Below, piece after piece: positions 34,382-44,444 of a DNA stretch of 64,000 bases (positions within the stretch are counted from its first letter, which is position 1; every line of letters starts with the position of its first letter). The translations under genes were made by a program, and so were the position numbers. The notes beneath the pieces were generated by a model. That model did not search any database. It saw nothing but the letters and a program-made list of their open reading frames with translations, and was not told where the DNA came from. Source of the DNA: Ampullaceana balthica (taxonomy: Eukaryota; Mollusca; Gastropoda; Lymnaeidae); NCBI GenBank assembly GCA_944989445.1, contig CALYLW010000181.1:337764-401763 (forward strand), in the 5' to 3' direction.

Positions 34382-36754
34382 TCACAGAGTGTCTTTATTT
34401 ATTGTCATTCTACTTAATATGTCTGCAACCACATTGTCCTTTCCCTTCACAGGTTTAATGTCAAATTTGTAGTCGGCTAATAGCATAGCGCAACGATTCA
34501 CTTTGGCGTTGCTGATCTTCTTCTTGTTGAATGCCACAAGTGGTTTGTGGTCTGTTAGGAGAGTAAATGTTCTACCTAGAAGGTATTTTTGAAGTTTTTG
34601 TAGAGCCCACACTATGGCTAGACATTCTCTCTCTATGGTGCTGTAGTTACACTCTGTTTTGGTCAAGTTTCTGCTAAGATACTGTATAGGATGTAGGATA
34701 CCATCATGTTCTTGCATGAGGCACGCTCCTAATGCAATGGACGATGCATCGGTAGAAACAATGAAAGGTTTGTCCCATTGAGGTGTAACTAAGATGGGTT
34801 TCTTCCTGAATGCCTCCTGAATGTTCTCTAATGCGTTGAGGCAATCTCCTGGAAATTGAAATTTTCTAATATCTTTGGTTTTTGTAACTTCTGTTAGTGG
34901 ATGAACTATTTCTGCATAATTTGCAATAAAAGGTCTGTAAAAGTTACATAGTCCCAGCTGGGCTTGCACTTGTTTTTTAGATTTTGGGACAGACAGATTA
35001 AATATCTTGTTTTCATTTTCTGCAGTGGGAGTGACTGCACCGCCTCCTATTCTGTATCCCAAAAAATCTATATACTTCTTTCCAATGTTGATCTTTTCTG
35101 GTGAGATTGTCACATTATGTTTCTTGAGTCTATCCAGTACAGCTTCAAGTGTATGGATATGTGATTCCCAATCTTTAGTGTGGATGCATATATCGTCGAC
35201 ATAATGTACCAAATTTGGAATTCCTTTTAGCATCACTTTCATAAATCTGCTAAAAGTGGCCGTACTGTTGACCAGTCCAAATGGCATTACTAACCATTCA
35301 TACACCTCATCCATGGCTATGAATGCAGTGTATTTTATAGAATCAGGCCCCATGTTAATCTGCCAAAAACCTCTGTTTAAGTCAAATGTAGTGAATATTC
35401 TGGAAGTACCAATTATGTCTATAATGTCTCTTGGGTCTCCAATAGGTTCATGGTCCAATTTTGTAATATTATTCAACTGTCTGTAGTCACAGCACAGTCG
35501 AATCTTTCCATTCTTCTTTTTTACTATGACAGTTGGTGAGGTATAGTTAGCTTCAACTGCTTTTCTTATTTTGTTTTCTTTAAGTAGGTAGTCAATTTCT
35601 TGCCTTACTGTGTCTCTATGTGCCATTGGAATAGGGTATACTTTGGTCTTGAAGGGTTCATGTTCCAAAACTTGTATCTTGTGAGTCACAGTTTTTGTGT
35701 TGCCTGTTTCTTTTGTTATGACACCTTTGTATTTTTGAAAAATTTTGATCACTCTGTGTTTCATATTATCTGGTATGTCAGATGATATTTTTTCACTGTC
35801 AAGACTGTTCATTTTCATTGCATTGTCATTTTCATCATTTACCTTGATGATGACATTAACAGTTTGCTTTCCTTCTTTATTGTCATCATATGTTCTTAGT
35901 TTGTCAATATGTAATTTTTTCACATGTCCTTTGATATTGACACTATATGTGACATCACTAAGTTTCTCTTCAATTTTGTATGGACCTTCCCATGTGATTT
36001 CATTCTTTGTGTTTGGTAAGCATACTAGGACTTGTTGTTCAGGCTCAAATGTTCTCAAATGTCTGTGTCTATTTTTGATTTCTCTATGTCTTGTACTTTG
36101 CTTGATTAGTCTTTGCTTTGCTGCTTCAATACTGTACAGTATTTTATCTCTAGTGTCTGACATCAGCTGATATCTGTCCTGTATGGCATCTTGTTTACTT
36201 ATAAGCCTTTCTTTGAAATTCTTTAAGGGACTTGCAGGGTTTTGGCCAAACATTAACTCAAAAGGACTAAAGCCAGTGCTTTCATGTTTGCTGCTGTTGT
36301 ATGCAAACAGTACTAAGGGTAAATATTCATGCCATCTGTCCTCATGGTCCACTGTCACCTTTAATAGCATATTCTTGATGGTTTTGTTTAGTCTTTCAAT
36401 CACTCCATTTGACTGTGGATGGTACACTGTGCTGTGTACTTGTGTAATGTTTAACATTTTCATAATGGCTTGTGTCATCTGACCCTTGAATTGGCTGCCA
36501 TTGTCCGACAGAAGTGTTTGAGGGAAACCATATCTGCTAAAAACATTGAGTAATGCGTTGCATATATTTTCTGCATCTATTCGCTTCAGTGGGATAGCTT
36601 CACCCCATCTGGTGGCTATGTCCACTATGGTTAGAGCATACATATGTTTCTTCTTTGACATCTTTTTGAATGGTCCTATCAGGTCTATAGCGATTTTCTC
36701 GAATAAAAAAGTTTGCCTTGTCAGATGATTGTATGGGTGCTGTGTGCCTCCCAT
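34382..36754 (-). CDS. Pol: integrase core, reverse transcriptase, RNase H
   Basis: A 790-codon frame. Integrase core first: D24, D84 and E120 give the D,D35E triad, followed by a GPY/F-like module (WEGPYKIEEKL, near 255). Reverse transcriptase runs from about 335 to 600, with TSPTVIVKKKNGKIRLC near 405, FDLNRGFWQI near 457, LVMPFGLVNSTATF near 488 and the catalytic YVDD at 518-521. RNase H runs from about 660 to 785, with D669, E710, D735 and D778 and the TDHKPL motif. No chromodomain is apparent. The first ~15 codons are off-frame; homology enters at about 36710 from the preceding frame. No ATG start is implied, and the product would need frameshifting or is lost. Confidence 0.93.
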   Translation of the reverse strand: MGGTQHPYNHLTRQTFLFEKIAIDLIGPFKKMSKKKHMYALTIVDIATRWGEAIPLKRIDAENICNALLNVFSRYGFPQTLLSDNGSQFKGQMTQAIMKMLNITQVHSTVYHPQSNGVIERLNKTIKNMLLKVTVDHEDRWHEYLPLVLFAYNSSKHESTGFSPFELMFGQNPASPLKNFKERLISKQDAIQDRYQLMSDTRDKILYSIEAAKQRLIKQSTRHREIKNRHRHLRTFEPEQQVLVCLPNTKNEITWEGPYKIEEKLSDVTYSVNIKGHVKKLHIDKLRTYDDNKEGKQTVNVIIKVNDENDNAMKMNSLDSEKISSDIPDNMKHRVIKIFQKYKGVITKETGNTKTVTHKIQVLEHEPFKTKVYPIPMAHRDTVRQEIDYLLKENKIRKAVEANYTSPTVIVKKKNGKIRLCCDYRQLNNITKLDHEPIGDPRDIIDIIGTSRIFTTFDLNRGFWQINMGPDSIKYTAFIAMDEVYEWLVMPFGLVNSTATFSRFMKVMLKGIPNLVHYVDDICIHTKDWESHIHTLEAVLDRLKKHNVTISPEKINIGKKYIDFLGYRIGGGAVTPTAENENKIFNLSVPKSKKQVQAQLGLCNFYRPFIANYAEIVHPLTEVTKTKDIRKFQFPGDCLNALENIQEAFRKKPILVTPQWDKPFIVSTDASSIALGACLMQEHDGILHPIQYLSRNLTKTECNYSTIERECLAIVWALQKLQKYLLGRTFTLLTDHKPLVAFNKKKISNAKVNRCAMLLADYKFDIKPVKGKDNVVADILSRMTINKDTL

Positions 36755-38486
36755 CTTTGGGATTATGTCGTAGACACACTGTACATGCCTTGATGTATTC
36801 TTTTATCTGCCTTGCCATTTTAGGCCAGTAAAAGTTTTCTGCTATTGTAGTAATTGTTTTCTTGGCGCCCATATGTCCACCTAAAGGACTGTCATGTGTC
36901 ATTTTGATAATGGTTTCCTGTAACTTTTTGGGAAGAACCACTCTTTTGCACGTACCTTCCTGTGCAATGTTTATTAATATGCCTTTATCTAGCTTGTAAT
37001 TTTTGTTGTGGCCTGTTTCATTGTCTTTGATAAGTTTCATTTTTATTTCCCTGATTGTGTTATCTTCTTCTTGTAGTTGTTTGAACTCTTGTTTGGACAT
37101 CAGTTGGCTTCCTATTTCAAGTTTCTCATCAACTTCAATGTCTGTGATCTCTTTTCTTTTTGTGGTGGCTCTTGTTTGTACAGTAGCACATACTTGATGG
37201 TTGTTATCATGCCAGGCCTTGTATACTTCATCAGTATTGTCCACCACACCTTCAATGTTCCCTATAATAAGATCACAAATGGCGTCTTGTAAGACTCTGG
37301 CTCTAACTTTACCATGAAACCAGGGTGAGTTGATGGTGAAAATTGCAGTTGGACACTCTCTCTTTGTGCCATCAGCCATTATCAGTGTGTCTTTTTTCCC
37401 ATCATACTCTTCTTCTTTCACCATCTTATCACGGACTACAATTGTTGTGCATCCAGTGTCACGAAGACACATACACTTTCGATCATTGATGTACACTGGG
37501 TAACATTTCAGTGTGCCATGATCCTTGATAGTAGCCACAGTACTACTAGATTGTGATTCTTCTTGTTTCATTTTTCCTTTATTATCTCCCTCTTGGTGGT
37601 CATTCCTTCTCCAGGGCTGATCATGATTTCTGTATCTGGAGTCATGATTGTATCTGCCTCTCCATGATCTTCTACCTTTGCTTTCAAAATGACCTTGTCT
37701 TGACCTTTCTTCTGTTTTCTTTCTTATAGGGCTGCCATTAGGTGACACCCTATTTGGTTGTCCTTTATTGTGGTAACACTGCTTCGCCATATGTCCTGGC
37801 TTGTTACAGTACCAACAAATAGTTTGTCTGTTGCCTTGGTTTGGCAGACTCTGGTTTCTCATACCTTGCCTTTTTTCTTGACTTTTAATTTGTATTGCTG
37901 CAAATGTGTCTTGTCTCTTATCCATTTCCACATTCGGATGAGAGTCTTTGAATGTTCGTAATGCATTTGTTAGCTCTGCTTGAGTACGAACTTTCTTGTC
38001 AGTCAAATATGTGAATAGGGTTGGTGTAGCATTTTCTAAAAACTTGTCAATTAACACCATGTCTATTATGGCCTTTGGATTGCTCGTATCTATTGCTGTC
38101 AGTTCCAGCCATTTTGTTAGTTTGACTTGTGCTTCATGTACTATGATCTGTGGATCTTTGTCCATCTTGATTCTCATTTCATGAAATTCTCTTCTATAAT
38201 CATTTTCTGACTTTCCAAAATGACATAGAAGTGCCTTTTTGACATTCTTATATATGCTTTTGTCTTCTTTGGCTATACTGTTATAAGCTTCAAATGCTTC
38301 TCCAGTTAATTGAGTCATCAGTTGTGCTGGCCAATCTTCTTCATTATAGCCTTTCATAGCCATTATGGATTCGAAATAATCCAGATAAACATCCATTTTT
38401 TCTTTTTGGCTATCATGTTTTCTTACTTTGATAGTATCCCTTGGTGCTGACCTTCTATTTGTTTCATCACCAGGATTGTGGGCCAC
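36600..38486 (-). CDS. Gag-protease and integrase zinc-binding segment
   Basis: A 628-codon frame. Residues about 30-185 resemble the retrotransposon Gag/SCAN-like capsid fold (YLDYFESIMAMKGY, then WPAQLMTQLTGEAFEAY). A zinc knuckle C224-C227-H232-C237 (CX2CX4HX4C) follows and a basic region up to about 300. The aspartic protease has its active-site DTG at 343-345 and the DLIIGN flap-side motif near 405. The integrase zinc-binding domain is H531, H538, C568 and C571. The frame then leaves homology in an A/T homopolymer at 36705-36710 and ends about 35 codons later. The first codons lie in a frame offset by +1 from the upstream coiled-coil frame and no clear ATG opens it. Confidence 0.9.
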   Translation of the reverse strand: MAHNPGDETNRRSAPRDTIKVRKHDSQKEKMDVYLDYFESIMAMKGYNEEDWPAQLMTQLTGEAFEAYNSIAKEDKSIYKNVKKALLCHFGKSENDYRREFHEMRIKMDKDPQIIVHEAQVKLTKWLELTAIDTSNPKAIIDMVLIDKFLENATPTLFTYLTDKKVRTQAELTNALRTFKDSHPNVEMDKRQDTFAAIQIKSQEKRQGMRNQSLPNQGNRQTICWYCNKPGHMAKQCYHNKGQPNRVSPNGSPIRKKTEERSRQGHFESKGRRSWRGRYNHDSRYRNHDQPWRRNDHQEGDNKGKMKQEESQSSSTVATIKDHGTLKCYPVYINDRKCMCLRDTGCTTIVVRDKMVKEEEYDGKKDTLIMADGTKRECPTAIFTINSPWFHGKVRARVLQDAICDLIIGNIEGVVDNTDEVYKAWHDNNHQVCATVQTRATTKRKEITDIEVDEKLEIGSQLMSKQEFKQLQEEDNTIREIKMKLIKDNETGHNKNYKLDKGILINIAQEGTCKRVVLPKKLQETIIKMTHDSPLGGHMGAKKTITTIAENFYWPKMARQIKEYIKACTVCLRHNPKDGRHTAPIQSSDKANFFIRENRYRPDRTIQKDVKEETYVCSNHSGHSHQMG

Positions 38487-38898
38487 TACTGTCTCGCTCC
38501 CTTTGTAATTTTAACTTATCGACTGCAAGTTGTTCAATTTCTCTTTTTACTATGAGTCTTTGCATCTCTTTTTCTTCAGCAATTCTTGCTTTTTCTTCAG
38601 CAATTCTTGCTTTTTCTTCCTCTTCAGCTTTTCTTCGCTGTTCTTTTTCTTCAGCTATTCTTGCTTTTTCTTCAGCTTCTCTTTGATTTTCTTTTTCTTC
38701 AGCTTTTCTTCGCTGTTCTCTTTCTTCAGCTATTCTTTGATTTTCTTTTTCTTCAGCTTTTCTTCGCTGTTCTCTTTCTTCAGCTATTCTTTGATTTTCT
38801 TTTTCTTCAGCTACTTTTTCTTCAATGAAATCTCTCATTTCTTTTCCTTTTAGTCCGATCTCTTTAGCTATGGCAGTGAATTCCTTGTAGTGATCCAT
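38467..38898 (-). CDS. Gag N-terminal coiled-coil segment
   Basis: The ATG at 38898 gives about 143 residues. After a short globular start (MDHYKEFTAIAKEIGLK) comes a highly charged coiled coil made of E, K, R, Q and A. Its 18-residue unit (EEKENQRIAEEREQRRKA) is repeated at DNA level as a 54-bp unit and then as shorter variants. It would drive Gag self-assembly. The frame ends 20 bp inside the next frame, which is offset by +1. Either a programmed +1 shift or an indel separates them. The length of the coiled coil is likely to vary among copies because of the internal repeat. Confidence 0.8.
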   Translation of the reverse strand: MDHYKEFTAIAKEIGLKGKEMRDFIEEKVAEEKENQRIAEEREQRRKAEEKENQRIAEEREQRRKAEEKENQREAEEKARIAEEKEQRRKAEEEEKARIAEEKARIAEEKEMQRLIVKREIEQLAVDKLKLQRERDSSGPQSW

Positions 38899-39771
38899 GT
38901 TTTGTTTGATTGAATAATATGAATCTAGCAATTCGGTAAGGAATGTATGTATATATATTGATAAAGTTATAAATCGTCCAAATGAAAAATCTTGAATTCA
39001 AAATGTTAAGTTCAAATAAGTGACACGTCTAAACCATAAAATCTAGTTATTGGCAAGATGAGACAACAAAAAGAATCCTCACACGGGATCTTTAGTATAC
39101 TTTATATATACGCTCCCTCAGATTGACAAAATATATTAAATGGTCCGATCGTTTTGAATAAAAGTCACTTGGTTAAAATTTCAATTTTCGAGTAGTTTTT
39201 AAACAATTTAGTTCATTCCATTAATCCAAAATTGCGATAATAAAACTCTTCACACAATGAATGGATAAAAATTCCGTTTCTTTATTTATAATTCACACCA
39301 ACACATTGAATAGTCCATAGCTTCTCGGTTCGATGTTATGTTTACTATTACTAATATTTCCTGGAATCAACTAGCATTAAGCCTGTTGACGTCACGACCT
39401 GTATATGTTCACCGTGTGTCACCATTCAGTAAGCCTACACGACCCAGATTCCAGTACTGTGTAGTATGCTTGTACTGTCGTCGAATGTGACGTAGAACCA
39501 ACTAGTCTGATCCAGTTTTATACACTGCGGATATCTGTCGTTTATGCCGCCATTTTGAAATCTTCTTGTATTTTCATTGAACCACAAAAGTTTATTCACA
39601 GCTTCTTACGAACTTGAATATTCAAAAATACTATAGCTGGTATTATTTCTTATTTTAAAGAATACTTTCCTTTTTTGGAAATATCCAATACTTATTTCCA
39701 CGAAACCTCTTTCAAGTTTTTCTTGAAATCTCTTGTACAGTGTTCACATGGAACTTTTACTTCGACACCAA
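38899..39771. other. 5' leader of LTR element with primer-binding-site candidate
   Basis: There is no coding frame between the 5' LTR and the Gag start. Read on the minus strand, TGGTGTCGAAGTAAAAG begins one base after the LTR (39770 downwards). Its TGG start fits pairing with a tRNA 3' CCA end. It resembles a tRNA-Leu-type primer site but does not match one I can assign. The leader of about 870 bp is AT-rich. Confidence 0.6.
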
Positions 39772-40088
39772 TGTAACGTATATATATATATAACTTTATA
39801 TTTCTCTTTTATGTAGGCGTTCTCACAGTAATTAATCTTGTGCACAATAATTCACTGAAGAATTTGTTTATCCAAAACAACTTTAATATACATATATATT
39901 GTACACATAAGAATCATTTGAGGTAATATTACGTGGAAATCTTGAGCTATTCACGATCATGCTTCCCTGTCGGAAGTCTACACACAACTATTCGCCCAAC
40001 ACTTTCAACCAATAGAAATGCTCCTTTCTTCCCGCGTCTCTTGTACACGTGACCTTACGTCACAAAATTATGTTAATCAGATGTGACA
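39772..40088 (-). repeat. 5' LTR (317 bp)
   Basis: Same ends as the left LTR (TGTAACG...GTGACA on the plus strand). As the upstream LTR on the minus strand it should contain the promoter of the element. A TATATATATA run lies near its inner end and an AATATACATATATATTG stretch is at about 39885, but I cannot assign the true TATA box. Confidence 0.93.
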
Positions 40089-40093
40089 CCTGG
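40089..40093. repeat. LTR element target site duplication, right copy
   Basis: CCTGG directly after the CA end of the right LTR, matching 33504-33508. The interrupted family A sequence resumes here (GGGTCCATTCGGTGA). Confidence 0.88.
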
Positions 40094-40960
40094 GTCCATT
40101 CGGTGATAGATGTAATTTTCAAAAACCTTTTCATTTTAATTAAGTTTCTTCATAGATATATTCCTCAAGATCGTGAAAAATTGAATGGGAGAAAATAAAA
40201 TAAACATATACGAAGAAAAGACATTTGGGGCCCCTGGCCCCGAAGGAATGGACATTTGAAGTCATGTGCATTATCGTATTTTAATACGGGCTACCAATGT
40301 TTTGTATTCAAATTTTGGTTAAGATCCATTCATTTACTCAGTAGCTAACGCATAAACTAATTTTTATGTATCTTATATAAGCAAAAAAAGACATTAAGGG
40401 CCCCGGGGCCCATTCAGTGCAAGATATAAAGTTCAAAACACCTCTTCATTTCAATTTGTATAATAATGGATGCATGTGTCATTATTTGTCAAGATTGTTA
40501 ATGACTGAATGGTGAATAAAATCTTAAACGTTTAAGAAATATGAATTTTTGGGCTCCCAGCACCAAAGGAATGACTACAGTTCAGTGCCCTATAGTATTA
40601 TAATATTGGCTATCAAGTTATCATATACAAAGTTTGGTTAAGATCCAACAAATTACACAGTAGCTAGCGCTTAAACTAATTTTTATATAGCTCATGTAAA
40701 CAACAAATGACATTATGGGCCCATGGTGCCCCATGAGTGTTAAATTTTGAAAAAAAAGTTGCCAGTTACCATCCCAGGTAGGTACTCAACAGTCTCCAAA
40801 AATTTCATGACGATCGGATGAATGGTTTAGTCAGCTATAAAGGACATGCACACACACACACACACAGACATAATTTGATTTTTATATATATAGATATATA
40901 ACCAAAAAAGACATTAAGGGCCCCGGGGCCCATTCTGTGCAAGATATAAAGGTCCAAAGT
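40089..40960. repeat. Family A second copy, right part
   Basis: It aligns in order with about 2740-3541, including the ATCCCAGGTAGGTACTCAAC end module (about 40705-40895), and is followed by a further partial unit. At 40955-41020 it passes into the family B end block TTTGGCGACAAGCAAGG...CACCACGAGTTAATATAAAGG. Confidence 0.82.
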
Positions 40961-41182
40961 TTGGCGACAAGCAAGGGTTCAAGGGTGCAAGAAAGCAGAC
41001 ACCACGAGTTAATATAAAGGATTTAAAAACACAACAACACGCAGTCTTTTGGGTGGAAAAAACCCAGACTATTTAGACCTTTTAATTGAACAGATTGCGT
41101 TTTAATTGTCTTGAGTCGCAATTCTTGAACTATTTTTGATTGGTCATAGAGTAAACATTAAATAAACAAAAACATATTGGAG

Positions 41183-41497
41183 CAGTGGCGTTGCTTGGGT
41201 TAGGGCCGCTCGGGACGAACGAAGACTTTTTTTTCAAACCTCCAGCAGTAAAATCTTTACAGTTTCACGAAAATGCCACCTCTACTCTAAAAAATATTTG
41301 TTTTTCAAATATATCAGTCCATGGGACAGGCTTCCCCACGCTCCTACCCCCCCCCCAACACGACCACTTTTCCCCCCTCATGTCACGGATAGTGACCTCC
41401 TTCTTCTCATTCCCACCATCATTCTTTATGATTTATAGCTTCCTCCGTGACGTCAGAGACAGTAGACACTTGATCTACACGTCCAGCCACGCCCCTG
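41183..41497. mobile_element. Possible decayed MITE (CAGTGGCGT ends)
   Basis: The left end reads CAGTGGCGTTGCTTGGG and the right end, read inward, CAGGGGCGTGGCTGGAC. Similar ends are common in hAT-type MITEs. No target duplication could be found, so the call is weak. Confidence 0.35.
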
Positions 41498-43079
41498 ACC
41501 GGCAAACGGGCAGAGCGTAATCTCTAAACCACCGGCTCCTGCTCCCTGGCACACAGCACCAACAAAGGGCTCAAAGACTGCTCCAAAAGTGGACCAGGCC
41601 ATAATTTATAAACAGGGGGAAAAGGGCCCCGTAATTTCCGTGAAGGGAAGGCGACCCTTGCCGTCTGCCCGCGGACAGCCGGGGACAGGGGAGGGACGTC
41701 GGCCCGTGTTTATAGCGGGGGGGCTCTTAGACGGGGTCACAAGCCGATCCGCCCCTGTAAGGAGGCGGCCAGCAAGTGCGATAAATCCCTCAGCACTTAG
41801 ACGGCGGCAACAGTCCCTGATTTTAAAGGATTTCCGAGCAAAACTAACGCATGTACATGATAGATCACTTGAAGATTTATCAAATCTTTAAAATTCGTTA
41901 AAACTTTATTAATATCTGTTGTTTCTGTTTTGTTTTTGCGTTTGTAGAATTTAATTATTCATAAATATTTGTGTTCGTTGGACTTGTGTGAGAGAATGAG
42001 AGATATCAATATATCTTTATTTTTTTTAAATACTGAAATTACTTGCCCTGCCTCTACCTAGAGCACTATTTGATTTGGTCATTCATTATTAACAGATATC
42101 AGATGAAGAAAACCGACGACGCTCAATTCATAGCAACTGATCTCAAGCCGTATCATATTTTATCGCGCCATAACATTTCTTTCAAAATCCTTTGAAACTC
42201 TTTTATTTATTTATTTTTGTTGGGGAGTGGGCGGGCGTGCTTAGAAAAAAATCGATGATATTGATCCGGGACGCACCATCCCTTGAGCCATTTGTGAAGC
42301 TGACATAGGTGCTGTTTGGTTTTCGGACTCCGGACTGACCCTCCTGTTACGGACCCTTTGATGTTTGCGGTATGATGAATATGGGGCCCTTAGATTGGCT
42401 GTACCGAGCACCTGCAATGTCTTGGTCGACCCTTGGGATGAGAGTACCATTCTCATGAGATGACCCACTAAAAAAACCCCAGATAGTTTGGAAATGTTAC
42501 TTTCCGAAAACAGCCGAACGTTCTGTGTTAAATGTTAAGTTACCGTTCATGTTAAGTTTCGGTTCTTCGCAAATAGAACGTTTTGGCTCAAGTCCAATCT
42601 TGAAATCAAGTCTTTGCGACTAGTAGGAATCCTCAAGTCGGGAAATAAAATTTACTTTAAAAAAGGACAGGCAGCGATGTGCCCAGATTGTGGGTGGCTT
42701 AACTTAACTGCCATCCCCGGGGCAGCCCCGAGTCAACCCTCGGGTATCTTTCTGTAATCTACCCGACTCACGCGACCACGGGAACGGAAGTTTGGGTTTA
42801 GCGCATGCGCCGAAACCAGGCTACAATTAGAAACAAGACGAGATTGTGTTCCAACGAGGTGAGCAGAACCAAGGCGGAAACTGGTGTGTATGTATCGTTA
42901 TCATTTAGTTCCATAGAACCCAGGTGGCAACTGCTTGTATGAAAAAGTAAAGGTATAGTAATTTGGCTCCAAGTTTGGGGCGCAAATGCTCCAGTTTACG
43001 TACAACTATTAAATAAAATATTCTGGTATGATAAAATTGCAGTTCCGCCACAAAGCAATTACTAACAGAATCATACATC
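41498..43079. other. No recognisable gene
   Basis: Mixed composition, GC-richer at 41.6-41.8 kb. Open frames up to about 110 codons without known domains. Confidence 0.6.
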
Positions 43080-43760
43080 ACAGCCATACACCACGCAGCT
43101 ATTTGTCACACCGCCATGCGTCACACAGCCATACATCACACATCCATACGCTACACAGCTATACGTCACACAGCCGTACTCAAATTTTTATTTTAAAAAA
43201 AAAGGTATGCGTGAGCCTGACATAACGTCACAAAACAACAAATGTGTCGGCAAAGAGCCTGCGTCAGGCAGCAAAGAAAAACAGACACTAATAGCAGTAC
43301 GAAAATAAAATAAAACTTAGCTGCAGCGTTACGTCCAGAATTCACAAAGCTATCTGTCACACAACATGATTTCACAGCCATACGTCACGCAGTAGTACGT
43401 CACACAGTCACACCTCTCACAGTCCCATGTCACACATCCATGCTTCACAGTCATACGTCACACACTCATACTTCACACTGTCACACGTCACACAGCCATA
43501 TGTTTCACAGCCATTCATCTCACAGCCATACGCCACACAGCCGTATTTCACATACATTATTTCACAGCCGTGCGTGACTTATCATTGCGTCACACAGCCA
43601 TACGCCACACAGACATGGTTTACAACGCAATCAACACGTTACACTGTTATACGTCCCACGGCGATAAATCCCATAGCCATAAGTCATACAGCCATACGTC
43701 ACACAGACATATGTTACACTGCCATACATCACAGAGCCATAAATAACACATCAGCCATGC
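43080..43760. repeat. Degenerate CACACAGCCATACGT-type tandem repeat
   Basis: Units of about 15-16 bp with the core CACACAGCCATACGT recur in two blocks (43080-43175 and 43370-43760), separated by unrelated sequence. Divergence is high. A 131-codon open frame over it is compositional. Confidence 0.75.
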
Positions 43761-44440
43761 GTTTCACAAACTCGCACAATTCAATAGCTTGGGTAGTGAT
43801 GCGCTTCTTGTGGAACCTTTAGAACAATCAAAACCTGGTTTAAAAACTATTCTAATTTTCAAGATCAAATTGGGATATCTGTTTGAATAATAATATAGTC
43901 TCCATAACAGCAATCACAAGTGGTTGTGGACGGACCGTGGTCCACGCTCGCGAAAATACAACGCTTAGACGTCCATGTAGCCCAGCTTAATGGGACTGGT
44001 TTGGAAATTACACGAAACTCAAAGTAAAGAACAAACTCTCTCCCACAACTCCTCATCCGTTACCATAAACTTTTATTTTCAAACTGCACCTAATTTGAGC
44101 CATTTTGAAGTGTTAATATTTATTTATTTATTTATTGAAATATATTTTTTTTAAATAAATAAATTATTTTTTTTAAAAAGTTTTTTTATGCGTTGTAAGG
44201 CAAATCAGGAATTTGTTACACTAATGACAGAATCGTGGTATGTCATTATAAGTTAAGAATTTCTTTGATCTTAAAAATGCCACTTTTAACTATTTGTTTC
44301 ATGTTATGTGTATTACTGAAGAAATGTTTTTAAAAGTTCGCACAAAGCCCCCCAAAATGGTTTCTTAAGCAAACCAGATACGCCGCACAGGCTCCAGACA
44401 TTCAAAAATAATTTGGCGTCTTGGTGTTGTCAAATAAGGG
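43761..44440. other. No recognisable gene
   Basis: AT-rich, with TTTA and TTTT runs near 44120-44190. Confidence 0.6.
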
Positions 44441-44444
44441 ACCA

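Larger units (their letters stand above)
33509..40088 (-). mobile_element. Complete Ty3-group LTR retrotransposon with integrase before RT (Gmr1-type order)
   Basis: A 6580-bp element on the minus strand with two near-identical LTRs, TG...CA ends and a CCTGG target duplication. The coding order is coiled-coil Gag, CCHC zinc knuckle, aspartic protease, integrase (HHCC and DDE), reverse transcriptase, RNase H. Known Ty3/gypsy elements mostly have RT-RH before integrase. The reversed order was described for Gmr1 elements, which still group with Ty3/gypsy by RT. The RT and RNase H here are of Ty3 type (YVDD, the DxN fingers motif). No envelope gene is seen. Two frame changes break the coding region. 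The element is inserted in a family A repeat. Low LTR divergence suggests a recent insertion. Confidence 0.93.

Noticed and set aside
34382..36754. Chromodomain at the integrase C terminus
   Set aside because: After the GPY/F-like module the sequence runs directly into the RT region and lacks aromatic-cage residues.
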